Positions 36,168 through 43,622 of a stretch of 64,000 nucleotides of DNA are shown here, in pieces (position 1 is the first letter of the stretch; each line of letters starts with the position of its first letter). Position numbers and translations under genes: made by a program. Origin of the DNA: Streptomyces paradoxus. GTDB taxonomy: Bacteria > Actinomycetota > Actinomycetes > Streptomycetales > Streptomycetaceae. The stretch is taken from contig NZ_JACHGV010000001.1 of NCBI RefSeq assembly GCF_014202475.1, positions 310,001 to 374,000 on the forward strand, written 5' to 3'. The notes below the pieces were generated by a model, which worked only from the letters and a program-made list of their open reading frames with translations, was not told the origin of the DNA and made no database searches.

Positions 36168-37118
36168 TCACACACGCCTCCTGACGGTCCGCCGGGTCAC
36201 ATGCCGGGCGTCGAGACCGGACAGGCCGCGCACGGCGACGTACGCCTTCTCGCGTCCGGGCAGGGAGACCCGGCCGCGCAGCACGGCCTGCGGGTCGCGT
36301 TCGATGCGGTCGAGGAGGCGGCGGTAGATGCCCGCCATGGCGGCGACGCAAGCCCCGCTGCGCCGGTCGAGCATGGGGAGCAGCCGGTAGCCCTCGGCGA
36401 ACAGAGCGCGGGCCCGTCGCACTTCGAAGTGCACGAGGCCCGCGAAGTCGGAGCCCTCCGGCGGCCGCGGCCCGCTGAAGCCGGCCGAGCAGCCGAACTT
36501 GGCGAGGTCGTCGGCGGGCAGATACGTACGCCCGTCCTCGGCGTCCTCGCGGACGTCTCTGAGGATGTTGGTGAGCTGGAGCGCGAGCCCGAGCGTGTCG
36601 GCATACTCCGGCGCGCGGTCCACGCCGCGCGCCCCGGGTTCCGTACCGAAGACCCCGAGCGAGAGACGCCCGATCGCGCCCGCCACGCACCGGCAGTAGA
36701 CCTTCAGGTCGTCCCAGGTCTCGTAGGTCTCACCGCGGACGTCCATCAGGACGCCGTCGATGAGCTCGTCCAGGCCGCCGAGCGGGATCGGGAAGGCCCC
36801 GGCGGCATGCGCGAGGGCGACGGCCACCGGGTCGGTGTCGTCCTCGGCGACCTCGTCCTCGCGGATCCGGGTGAGCAGCGCCCTGGTCTCCTCCAGCCTG
36901 GCCACCTTGACGTCGTCGGCGAGCGCGCCGTCGCCGATGTCGTCGACCCGCCGCGAGAACGCGTACAGCGCCGACATGGCCCGGCGCTGGGGCGTCGGCA
37001 GCAGCCGGATGCCATAGGCGAAGTTTCGGGCCTGGCGCCCGGTGACGGCCTCGCAGTAGCTGTAGGCGGCGAGTACCGGTGGGGACGCGTGTGGTTCCGG
37101 CTCCACGGTCCGGATCAC
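36168..37118 (-). CDS. hpnD: Presqualene diphosphate synthase
   Basis: A 316-residue squalene/phytoene-synthase fold enzyme. Asp-rich motifs are RRVDDIGDG and LQLTNILRDVREDAEDGRTYLP, typical of HpnD, which joins two FPP into presqualene diphosphate. The GTG start at 37118 overlaps the hpnC stop by 4 nt. HpnC, HpnD and HpnE together replace the one-enzyme squalene synthase of eukaryotes. Confidence 0.95.
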   Translation of the reverse strand: MIRTVEPEPHASPPVLAAYSYCEAVTGRQARNFAYGIRLLPTPQRRAMSALYAFSRRVDDIGDGALADDVKVARLEETRALLTRIREDEVAEDDTDPVAVALAHAAGAFPIPLGGLDELIDGVLMDVRGETYETWDDLKVYCRCVAGAIGRLSLGVFGTEPGARGVDRAPEYADTLGLALQLTNILRDVREDAEDGRTYLPADDLAKFGCSAGFSGPRPPEGSDFAGLVHFEVRRARALFAEGYRLLPMLDRRSGACVAAMAGIYRRLLDRIERDPQAVLRGRVSLPGREKAYVAVRGLSGLDARHVTRRTVRRRV

Positions 37119-38017
37119 CCCTCTCCTCGCAGAGTCACGCCCACCTCACGCAGCAACCGGACCTTGCCGGGCTTGGGCGGGCCGGGAAGTACGTCGTATC
37201 CGGCGGCGGCGATCGCGTGGACGGCCGCCCTTCCCCCCGCCACGAACCCCGCGAGCAGCAGCTTCAGCCTGCCGTGGACGCTACCCACCAGGGGGGCGCC
37301 TTCATTCAGGAGATCCCGGGCCCTTTGCGCTTCGTACGCAATCAGCGCACGGACCGACGCTCCGGCGGATTTCGTGGCGAGGTCCGCCTCCTGGACGTGG
37401 AAGCGTTTCATGTCGGCCGCGGGCAGGTAGACCCGGTCGCGGGCGAGGTCCTCGGCGACGTCCTGGAGGTGCTCGACGATCTGCAGAGCCGTGCAGATCA
37501 TGTCGGAGCGGCGGATCCGCTCGGGCGTCGAGGTGCCGGTGACGGCCAGGACGAGACGGCCGACGGGATTGGCGGACAGCTCGCAGTAGGCGAGCAGGTC
37601 GTCGTAGGTCTCGTACCGGCCGACCAGCTGGTCCTGGCGGTTGGCGGCGATCAGGCCGAGGAACGGCTCGGGGGTCAGCGAGCAGCGGCGCACGGTCGGC
37701 TGGAGGCGGCGCAGCAGGGGATGGCGCGGGGCCGAGCCGAAGACCCGGCGCAGGTCGGCCTCGAAGGCGTCCAGCAGGACCAGCCGGTCCTCGGCCTCCC
37801 GCGGGGACACACCGAGCAGGCGGGCGTCGGCGCCGCCGGGGGCCAGGTCGCCGTCGCCGATGTCGTCGACCAGACGGGCGAAGCCGTAGACGGCCATGAG
37901 ATCGGTGCGCCAGGTCCGGGGCAGGAAGAAGGGGGCCACCGGGAAGTTCTCGGCGGCGGCCTTGTCGAGCGTGCCGCGCTCCGGATCGAGGGGGCGCGCC
38001 GTGCCGGTTCCCGTCAC
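37115..38017 (-). CDS. hpnC: Hydroxysqualene synthase
   Basis: A 300-residue paralogue of HpnD that converts presqualene diphosphate to hydroxysqualene. Motifs are ARLVDDIGDGDLAPGG and a degenerate second motif QIVEHLQDVAEDLARDRVYLP. The GTG start at 38017 lacks a good Shine-Dalgarno of its own. It overlaps the stop of a 21-codon leader ORF (GTGA), so translation is probably coupled to that ORF. It is the first enzyme gene of the hopanoid operon. Confidence 0.93.
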   Translation of the reverse strand: MTGTGTARPLDPERGTLDKAAAENFPVAPFFLPRTWRTDLMAVYGFARLVDDIGDGDLAPGGADARLLGVSPREAEDRLVLLDAFEADLRRVFGSAPRHPLLRRLQPTVRRCSLTPEPFLGLIAANRQDQLVGRYETYDDLLAYCELSANPVGRLVLAVTGTSTPERIRRSDMICTALQIVEHLQDVAEDLARDRVYLPAADMKRFHVQEADLATKSAGASVRALIAYEAQRARDLLNEGAPLVGSVHGRLKLLLAGFVAGGRAAVHAIAAAGYDVLPGPPKPGKVRLLREVGVTLRGEG

Positions 38018-38079
38018 CGCCGGCTGCCCGGCGCTGGGACGGCACGTGCTGCGTGGAGCTGGGGAGTTTCCGAAGCCAT
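38014..38079 (-). CDS. 21-residue leader ORF coupled to hpnC
   Basis: ATG at 38079 opens a 21-codon frame (MASETPQLHAARAV, then PAPGSRR) whose TGA overlaps the hpnC GTG start by 4 nt. GGGAG lies about 10 nt upstream. No homologue is recognised. The overlap and the lack of an hpnC ribosome binding site suggest re-initiation or translational coupling rather than a functional peptide (inference). Confidence 0.5.
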   Translation of the reverse strand: MASETPQLHAARAVPAPGSRR

Positions 38080-38332
38080 CGCCGTCACATCTCCCGTTCT
38101 ACACTGCCGACCCAATACGCACTATTTCGGACACGCCGCCCAGCCGTCCGCACGGTGGCCCGACGGGCGGTGTCGCGCATTATTGCCCTGATTGCCGCGT
38201 TTCGGGACCGGTACAGCTTACGTTGTACAACGCGACACGGTTCGTCAGGGTGTACCGCACATCACGACAACACACCGATTGGCCCCAAGATTCCTGAGAT
38301 GGGCCGGAGTTGACGTTTCCTTTGCAGACGCG
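38080..38332. other. Promoter region of the hopanoid operon
   Basis: No gene is visible on either strand. The region lies upstream of the leader ORF and holds the presumed hpn promoter, including the 12-bp palindrome at 38221-38232. It is noticeably AT-richer than the flanking genes around 38090-38240. Standard -35/-10 boxes could not be assigned with confidence. Confidence 0.5.
38221..38232. promoter_or_regulatory. Perfect 12-bp palindrome in the hpn promoter region
   Basis: CGTTGTACAACG is identical to its reverse complement and lies about 142 nt upstream of the leader ORF start. It is a candidate binding site for a dimeric regulator of hopanoid synthesis. No cognate protein can be named. 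Confidence 0.45.
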
Positions 38333-38363
38333 GGGCCCCGCCGGAGCAGTTCCGCCGGGGCCC
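38333..38363 (-). terminator. Terminator of the ABC/CDP-alcohol operon
   Basis: GGGCCCCGCCGGA (38333-38345) pairs with TCCGCCGGGGCCC (38351-38363), 12 of 13 bp. It starts 13 nt beyond the ABC ATPase stop at 38377. Confidence 0.7.
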
Positions 38364-38376
38364 TGTCCGCATCGGG

Positions 38377-39156
38377 CTACTTGCCCGTGAACTTCTCGTA
38401 CTCCTTGAGCACCTCGTCGGTGGGGCCGTCCATGCGCAGCTCGCCGCGCTCCAGCCACAGGACGCGGTTGCAGGTGTCGCGGATGGACTTGTTGTTGTGG
38501 CTGACCAGAAACACCGTGCCCGCTTCCTTGCGCAGCTCCCGGATGCGGTCCTCGGAGCGCTTCTGGAACTTCCGGTCGCCGGTCGCCAGGGCCTCGTCGA
38601 TCATCAGGACGTCATGGTCCTTGGCCGCGGCGATGGAGAAGCGGAGCCGGGCCGCCATGCCCGAGGAGTAGGTGCGCATGGGCAGGGTGATGAAGTCGCC
38701 CTTCTCGTTGATGCCGGAGAAGTCGACGATGTCCTGGTAACGCTCCTTGATCTCCTCGCGGGACATGCCCATGGCGAGCCCGCCCAATATGACGTTGCGT
38801 TCGCCGGTGAGGTCGTTCATCAGGGCCGCGTTGACGCCGAGCAGCGAGGGCTGGCCGTCGGTGTAGACCTTGCCCTGCTCGGCGGGCAGGAGACCGGCGA
38901 TGGCCCGCAGCAGGGTCGACTTGCCGGAGCCGTTGGAGCCGATCAGGCCGATGGCCTCGCCGCGGTACGCCACGAAGGAGACGCCGCGCACGGCGTGCAC
39001 CTTGCGCACGCCCCGCTCCTCGCCCCGCTTGATGATGCGGCTGAGGGCGGCCGTGGCGCTGCCCTTGCCGGTCTTGGCGCCGTTGACGCGGTAGACGATG
39101 TGCAGATCGTCCGCGACGACGGTGGGGACGCGTGCGTCCTGCTGCTGCTCAGCCAC
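38377..39156 (-). CDS. ABC exporter ATPase, Wzt/TagH type
   Basis: A 259-residue ATP-binding subunit of a polysaccharide/polyol-phosphate exporter. Walker A is GSNGSGKST, the signature region RTYSSGMAARLRFSIA, and Walker B VLMIDEALATGD. The long N-terminal leader before Walker A and the sequence TGERNVILGG are typical of TagH/KpsT/Wzt. No C-terminal glycan-binding extension is present. The GTG start overlaps the permease stop by 8 nt. It is last gene of the operon that starts at 45436. Confidence 0.9.
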   Translation of the reverse strand: MAEQQQDARVPTVVADDLHIVYRVNGAKTGKGSATAALSRIIKRGEERGVRKVHAVRGVSFVAYRGEAIGLIGSNGSGKSTLLRAIAGLLPAEQGKVYTDGQPSLLGVNAALMNDLTGERNVILGGLAMGMSREEIKERYQDIVDFSGINEKGDFITLPMRTYSSGMAARLRFSIAAAKDHDVLMIDEALATGDRKFQKRSEDRIRELRKEAGTVFLVSHNNKSIRDTCNRVLWLERGELRMDGPTDEVLKEYEKFTGK

Positions 39157-40078
39157 GGCCGTACCTCTCCTCCGCCTTCCAGAAGTACACGAAACCGCCC
39201 AGCGCGAAGAGCACCGCCCAGGCGCCCGCGGCCGCCCACACGTGGTCGGGGAGGAACTTCGAGCTGTAGTCGTCGATGAGGGCGAAGCGCATCAGGTCCA
39301 TGTAGATCGCGGCCGGGTTCCACTGCAGGACGTTCGCGATCCAGGCCGGCTTGTCCGCCAGGAAGATCGGGATGGAGAACATCACGCCGGAGGCGTACAT
39401 CCACGTCCGCATCACGAACGGCATCAGCTGCGCGAGGTCCGGGGTCTTGGCGCCCGCCCTGGCCATGATCAGCGCGAGGCCGGTGTTGAAGCAGAACTGC
39501 AGGACCAGCACCGGCACGATCAGCAGCCAGGACAGGTCCGGGTAGTGGCCGAAGCCGATCGTGATGGCGAACAGCACGATCATCGAGAACAGCAGCTGCT
39601 GGAGCTGCTGCAGCGCGAAGGAGACCGGCAGCGAGGCCCGCGGGAAGTGCAGGGCGCGGACCAGGCCGAGATTGCCGGAGATCGCGCGCACGCCCGCCAT
39701 GACCGAGCTCTGCGTGAAGGTGAACACGAACACGCCCGTGACCAGGAACGGGATGTACACCTCACGGGACATGCCCCGGTCGGCCTCCAGCAGCAGGCCG
39801 AAGATGAAGAAGTACACGGCCGCGTTCAGCAGCGGCGTGGCCACCTGCCACAGCTGGCCGAGCTTGGCCTGGCTGTACTGGGCGGTCAGCTTCGCGCGGG
39901 AGAAGGCGAGGATGAAGTGCCGCCGGTCCCACAGCTGACGGACGTACTCGATGAGGGACGGCCGGGCGCCGCTGACGGTCAGCCCGTGCTTGGCGGCGAG
40001 TTCTTTCGCCGTGAGGCCCTCGTCGGGCGCCGCGGGCGCGCTCACCGCGACCGTGGCGTCGTGCGTTGTCTCACTCAC
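39149..40078 (-). CDS. ABC exporter permease, Wzm/TagG type
   Basis: A 309-residue ABC-2 type permease with six predicted membrane segments after a cytosolic N-terminus of about 50 residues. SRAKLTAQYSQAKLGQLWQVATPLLNAAVYFFIFG is the conserved ABC2 region. LGLVRALHFPRASLPVS contacts the ATPase. It would export a lipid-linked glycan or teichoic-acid-like polymer. The GTG start at 40078 gives the best N-terminus; it lies 107 nt after the GT2 stop, the largest gap in the operon. Confidence 0.9.
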   Translation of the reverse strand: MSETTHDATVAVSAPAAPDEGLTAKELAAKHGLTVSGARPSLIEYVRQLWDRRHFILAFSRAKLTAQYSQAKLGQLWQVATPLLNAAVYFFIFGLLLEADRGMSREVYIPFLVTGVFVFTFTQSSVMAGVRAISGNLGLVRALHFPRASLPVSFALQQLQQLLFSMIVLFAITIGFGHYPDLSWLLIVPVLVLQFCFNTGLALIMARAGAKTPDLAQLMPFVMRTWMYASGVMFSIPIFLADKPAWIANVLQWNPAAIYMDLMRFALIDDYSSKFLPDHVWAAAGAWAVLFALGGFVYFWKAEERYGRG

Positions 40079-40185
40079 TAGTGGAAACTTTCGTCTTCGA
40101 GATGCTCGGCCTGTGCCGGGGTCTGGCATGAGCCGGGGCCAGGGTACGGCCCGGGGGCTCCCGGATATCGCCGGATACGAGCTTG

Positions 40186-41058
40186 TCAGATGACGGGGGG
40201 CCGGCCCAGCCGGGTCAGCCGCCACACCGTACGCCACTTCATGGGCCGGCGGGGCCCGCACGAGGTGGTCCAGCCTTCGCGGAATCCGCCGAACCAGGCC
40301 CGCAGCGCGCTGCGGGAGGGACGGCGCAGCAGGGTGAGCAGCAGCCACACGCCGAGGTAGACCGGGACGAGCGGCACGGGGAGGTTGCGGCGGGCCAGCC
40401 AGACGCGGTTGCGGGCGACCATGCGGTGGTAGACCGCGTGCCGCGAGGGAGCGGTCGTCGGGTGGTACAGCACCATGTCGGACCGGTAGTCGATCATCCA
40501 GCCCGCGTCGAGGGCCCGCCATGCCAGGTCGGTTTCCTCGTGGGCGTAGAAGAACGCGTCCGGGAGTCCCCCGACGTCGGCGAAGACGCGGGTGCGGACG
40601 GCGTTGGCGCCGCCGAGGAACGTGGTCACGCGCGAGGAGCGCATCGGGTCGGAGGCGCGCAGCCGGGGGACGTGGCGGCGCTGGGTGACGCCGGTCTCGG
40701 GGTCGGCTATGCGGAAACTCACGATGCCGAGCTTCGGGTCGGCCTCGAACGCCTCGCGGCACAGCTCGGCGGTGTCGTGGCTCGCGAGCAGTCCGTCGTC
40801 GTCCAGGAAGAGCAGGATGTCGACGTCCCGGCCGGCCGGGCCGAAGGCCTCGATGCCGACGTTGCGGCCGCCGGGGATGCCGAGGTTCTCGGGGAGCTCG
40901 ATGGTGCGGACGCCCTCGGGGACGTCCGGGACGGGCGAGCCGTTGCCGACGACGACCACCTCGACCCGGTCGCCGTCCTGCTTGGCGACGGAGTCCAGCA
41001 GGGCGCGCAGTTCCTCGGGCCGGTTGCCCATGGTGATGATGACGGCGCCGACCTTCAT
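40186..41058 (-). CDS. Family 2 glycosyltransferase
   Basis: A 290-residue GT-A fold glycosyltransferase. AVIITMGNRPEELRALLDSVAKQ and NLGIPGGRNVGIEAF are GT2 signatures. The metal-binding DxD region is LLFLDDDGLL, and the acceptor/catalytic EETD block is FFYAHEETDLAWRALD. One hydrophobic segment near residues 230-245 may peripherally anchor it. The donor and acceptor are unknown. It overlaps or abuts genes on both sides of the operon. Confidence 0.9.
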   Translation of the reverse strand: MKVGAVIITMGNRPEELRALLDSVAKQDGDRVEVVVVGNGSPVPDVPEGVRTIELPENLGIPGGRNVGIEAFGPAGRDVDILLFLDDDGLLASHDTAELCREAFEADPKLGIVSFRIADPETGVTQRRHVPRLRASDPMRSSRVTTFLGGANAVRTRVFADVGGLPDAFFYAHEETDLAWRALDAGWMIDYRSDMVLYHPTTAPSRHAVYHRMVARNRVWLARRNLPVPLVPVYLGVWLLLTLLRRPSRSALRAWFGGFREGWTTSCGPRRPMKWRTVWRLTRLGRPPVI

Positions 41059-41063
41059 GCCGC

Positions 41064-41843
41064 TCACTTCAGCCTGCTGGAGGCGAGGATGGACACCAGA
41101 TGCAGCAGCGTCTGCACCAGCGCGATGCCGGCCAGCACCGCGACGCCGAGGCGGGAGAAGAACAGGTCGCCGCGGGCCTGGTCGGCGATCGCCAGCACGA
41201 GGATCAGCAGGGACGCCTCGATGCCGAGGATGAGGCGGTGGAACTTCAGGGCGCCGGCGGCCCTGCGGGCCAGCGCCATGCCGGAGGAGCGCATCTCGGA
41301 GGCGGCCTCCTTCACGGGAGGCTTGCCGGCCTGGTGCCGGGCGACGCCGACGAGGTCGGTCTCCGCCTTGATCAGGATGGCGCCGAGGGCGGCCAGGGTG
41401 CCGAGGAAGGCCCACAGCCAGTCGATGCGGCCGGTGCCCCACAGGTCGGCGGCGCGCAGGCCGAAGCCGGTGAGCACCGCGGCGTCGGTGAGGTAGGCGC
41501 CGACGCGGTCCAGGTAGACGCCGTTGAGCGAGTACTGCTTCTTCCAGCGGGCGATCTCGCCGTCGACGCAGTCCAGCAGCAGGTACATCTGGACGCACAC
41601 CACGCCGAGGACGGCGCCCGTGATCCCCGGCACGAGCAGGGCCGGGGCCGCGAGCACACCGAAGACGGTCATCAGGTAGGTGAGCTGGTTGGGCGTGACC
41701 CTGGTGTTGACCAGGTAACGGTCGACCCGCAGGGACACCTCACGCATGTAGAGGCGTCCCATCCAGTGCTCACCGCTGCGCCGGTCCTTCACCCCCGCGG
41801 GGTGAACGACGGGGCGGAGTTCAGCTACCGATGGCCTTGACAT
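41064..41843 (-). CDS. CDP-alcohol phosphatidyltransferase, first copy
   Basis: A 259-residue integral membrane enzyme. The active-site motif DCVDGEIARWKKQYSLNG with VYLDRVGAYLTD fits D-x2-DG-x2-AR-x8-G-x3-D-x3-D exactly. It joins a CDP-alcohol to an alcohol acceptor, releasing CMP. About six membrane segments follow. The start overlaps the dehydrogenase stop by 23 nt. With a cytidylyltransferase gene next door, its CDP-donor may be made by this operon rather than being CDP-diacylglycerol (inference). Confidence 0.9.
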   Translation of the reverse strand: MSRPSVAELRPVVHPAGVKDRRSGEHWMGRLYMREVSLRVDRYLVNTRVTPNQLTYLMTVFGVLAAPALLVPGITGAVLGVVCVQMYLLLDCVDGEIARWKKQYSLNGVYLDRVGAYLTDAAVLTGFGLRAADLWGTGRIDWLWAFLGTLAALGAILIKAETDLVGVARHQAGKPPVKEAASEMRSSGMALARRAAGALKFHRLILGIEASLLILVLAIADQARGDLFFSRLGVAVLAGIALVQTLLHLVSILASSRLK

Positions 41844-42882
41844 AGTCGGCGTATGTGTCCTTGATCTGTTCGGTGTTCAGGTCGAGGTGTTCGAGGATGG
41901 TGTAGCGGCCGGGGCGGGTCTCCGGGGCGAACTCGACGGCCTTGACGAACTCGTCCGTCGTGAAGCCGATCTCGTCCGGCAGCACGGGCAGGCCGTGCCG
42001 GCGGAGCACCTCGGCCATGTAGGCCGACTCGTCGTGCGCGCCGCGCAGCCACATCGCGAAGGCCGCGCCGAGACCGCACTGCTCGCCGTGGGCAGCGGCG
42101 CGTTTGGGGAACAGCAGGTCGAAGGCGTGGTTGATCTCGTGGCACGACCCCGAAGCCGGCCGCGAGTCGCCCGAGATCGACATCGCGATGCCGGTGAGGA
42201 CGAGCGCTTCGGCGAGGACCTGGAGGAAGTCGTTGTCGCCGACCCCGCCCGGGTGCCGGAGCACCGCCTCGCCCGCCTGGCGGGCCATGGCGGCGGCGAG
42301 TCCGTCGATCTTCTCGTCCTTGACGCGGTTGGCCAGTTCCCAGTCGGCGATCGCGTTGATGTTGGAGATCGCGTCACCGATGCCCGCGCGCACGTAGCGC
42401 ACCGGGGCCTCGCGGATGACGTCCAGGTCGATGACGACCGCGATGGGGTTCGGCACGCCGTAGGAGCCGCGGCCCGCGTCGTTGTCGAGGGTGGCGACCG
42501 GCGAGCACAGGCCGTCGTGCGCGAGGTTCGTGGGCACGGCGACCAGGGGCAGGCCGACGCGTGCCGCGGCGAACTTGGCGCAGTCGATGATCTTGCCGCC
42601 GCCGAGGCCGACGACCGCGTCGAAGTGGCCGGCCTTTATGTCGCTCGCCAGCCGGACCGCGTCGTCGAGGGTTCCGCCGCCGACCTCGTACCAGGTGGCG
42701 CCGGGCATGCTCGGCGAGATGCGCTCGCGCAGCTTGGCGCCGGAGCCGCCGCTGACGGCGACGGCGAGGCGGCCGGAGTGCGAGATGCGCTCGTCGGCGA
42801 GGACGCACGCCAGGTCGTCGAGGGCACCCGGGCGGATGTCGACGACGAGCGGGGAGGGGATGAGCCGGGTCAGTACTGGCAC
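41821..42882 (-). CDS. Iron-containing alcohol dehydrogenase, glycerol-1-phosphate dehydrogenase type
   Basis: A 353-residue member of the Fe/Zn-ADH superfamily closest in pattern to G1P dehydrogenases (EgsA/AraM). VGLGGGKIIDCAKFAA binds NAD(P), and AVPTNLAHDGLCSPVA follows. The metal residues appear in GSCHEINHAFDLL and AAHGEQCGLG, with an upstream Asp in VRAGIGDAISN. It would reduce a ketose phosphate such as dihydroxyacetone phosphate to a polyol phosphate. GTG start at 42882 overlaps the cytidylyltransferase stop by 13 nt. Confidence 0.85.
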   Translation of the reverse strand: MPVLTRLIPSPLVVDIRPGALDDLACVLADERISHSGRLAVAVSGGSGAKLRERISPSMPGATWYEVGGGTLDDAVRLASDIKAGHFDAVVGLGGGKIIDCAKFAAARVGLPLVAVPTNLAHDGLCSPVATLDNDAGRGSYGVPNPIAVVIDLDVIREAPVRYVRAGIGDAISNINAIADWELANRVKDEKIDGLAAAMARQAGEAVLRHPGGVGDNDFLQVLAEALVLTGIAMSISGDSRPASGSCHEINHAFDLLFPKRAAAHGEQCGLGAAFAMWLRGAHDESAYMAEVLRRHGLPVLPDEIGFTTDEFVKAVEFAPETRPGRYTILEHLDLNTEQIKDTYADYVKAIGS

Positions 42883-43622
42883 GCGATCTCCCGTCCGCGG
42901 GCGAGATCGTCGTGGTTGTCGATCTCCACCCACTTGACGTCGCCGATCGGCGCCACGTCGATGCGGAAGCCGCGGTTGACCAGCTCCTGGTAACCGTGCT
43001 CGTAGAACTGCTGCGGGTCGGTCTCCCACACGGCCTTGAGCGCGTCGGCCAGCTCGGGGGCGGCGTCGCCCTCGATCAGCGTCACGCCGATGTACTCGCC
43101 GGTGGCCTCGGCGGGATCCATCAGCTTGGTGATCTTCGTCATGCCCTTCTCGGGGTCGACGACGACCTTCATCTCCTCGTCGGCCAGGTCCTTGACCGTG
43201 TCCAGCGCGAGGATGATCTTCTTGCCGTCGCCGCGGGCGGCGAGCAGCGTCTTCTCGACGGAGACCGGGTGGACGGTGTCGCCGTTGGCGAGGATCACCC
43301 CGTCCTTGAGGGCGTCACGCCCGCACCACAGGGAGTAGGCGTTGTTCCACTCCTCGGCCTTGTCGTTGTCGATGAGGGTGAGCTTGAGGCCGTACTTGGC
43401 CTCCAGCGCCTCCTTGCGCGCGTACACGGCTTCCTTGCGGTAGCCGACGATGACCGCGACCTCGGTGAGACCGATCTCGGCGAAGTTGCCGAGGGTCAGG
43501 TCGAGCACCGTGGGTTCGCCTTCTATGCCCGCGGGGCCCACCGGCACCAGTGCCTTGGGGAGGCTGTCGGTGTAGGGGCGCAGACGCCGTCCGGCGCCGG
43601 CCGCGAGCACGAGGCCGATCAT
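42870..43622 (-). CDS. Nucleotidyltransferase, CTP-type (phosphocholine/polyol-phosphate cytidylyltransferase-like)
   Basis: A 250-residue NTP-transferase. The signature GLVLAAGAGRRLRPYTDSLPKALVPV binds the NTP, and the Mg-binding Asp is in LANGDTVHP. Short C-terminus without LbH repeats matches LicC-like and IPCT-like cytidylyltransferases rather than glucose-1-phosphate enzymes. It probably activates the polyol phosphate made by the dehydrogenase (inference). ATG 43622 overlaps the DUF5941 gene stop by 4 nt. Confidence 0.85.
   Translation of the reverse strand: MIGLVLAAGAGRRLRPYTDSLPKALVPVGPAGIEGEPTVLDLTLGNFAEIGLTEVAVIVGYRKEAVYARKEALEAKYGLKLTLIDNDKAEEWNNAYSLWCGRDALKDGVILANGDTVHPVSVEKTLLAARGDGKKIILALDTVKDLADEEMKVVVDPEKGMTKITKLMDPAEATGEYIGVTLIEGDAAPELADALKAVWETDPQQFYEHGYQELVNRGFRIDVAPIGDVKWVEIDNHDDLARGREIACQY

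Noticed and set aside
24327..38079. Reading the prenyl cluster as a carotenoid cluster
   Set aside because: The two synthase paralogues and flavoprotein match HpnC/D/E, and shc, hpnG and hpnH are present; no lycopene cyclase or carotenoid-specific genes occur.
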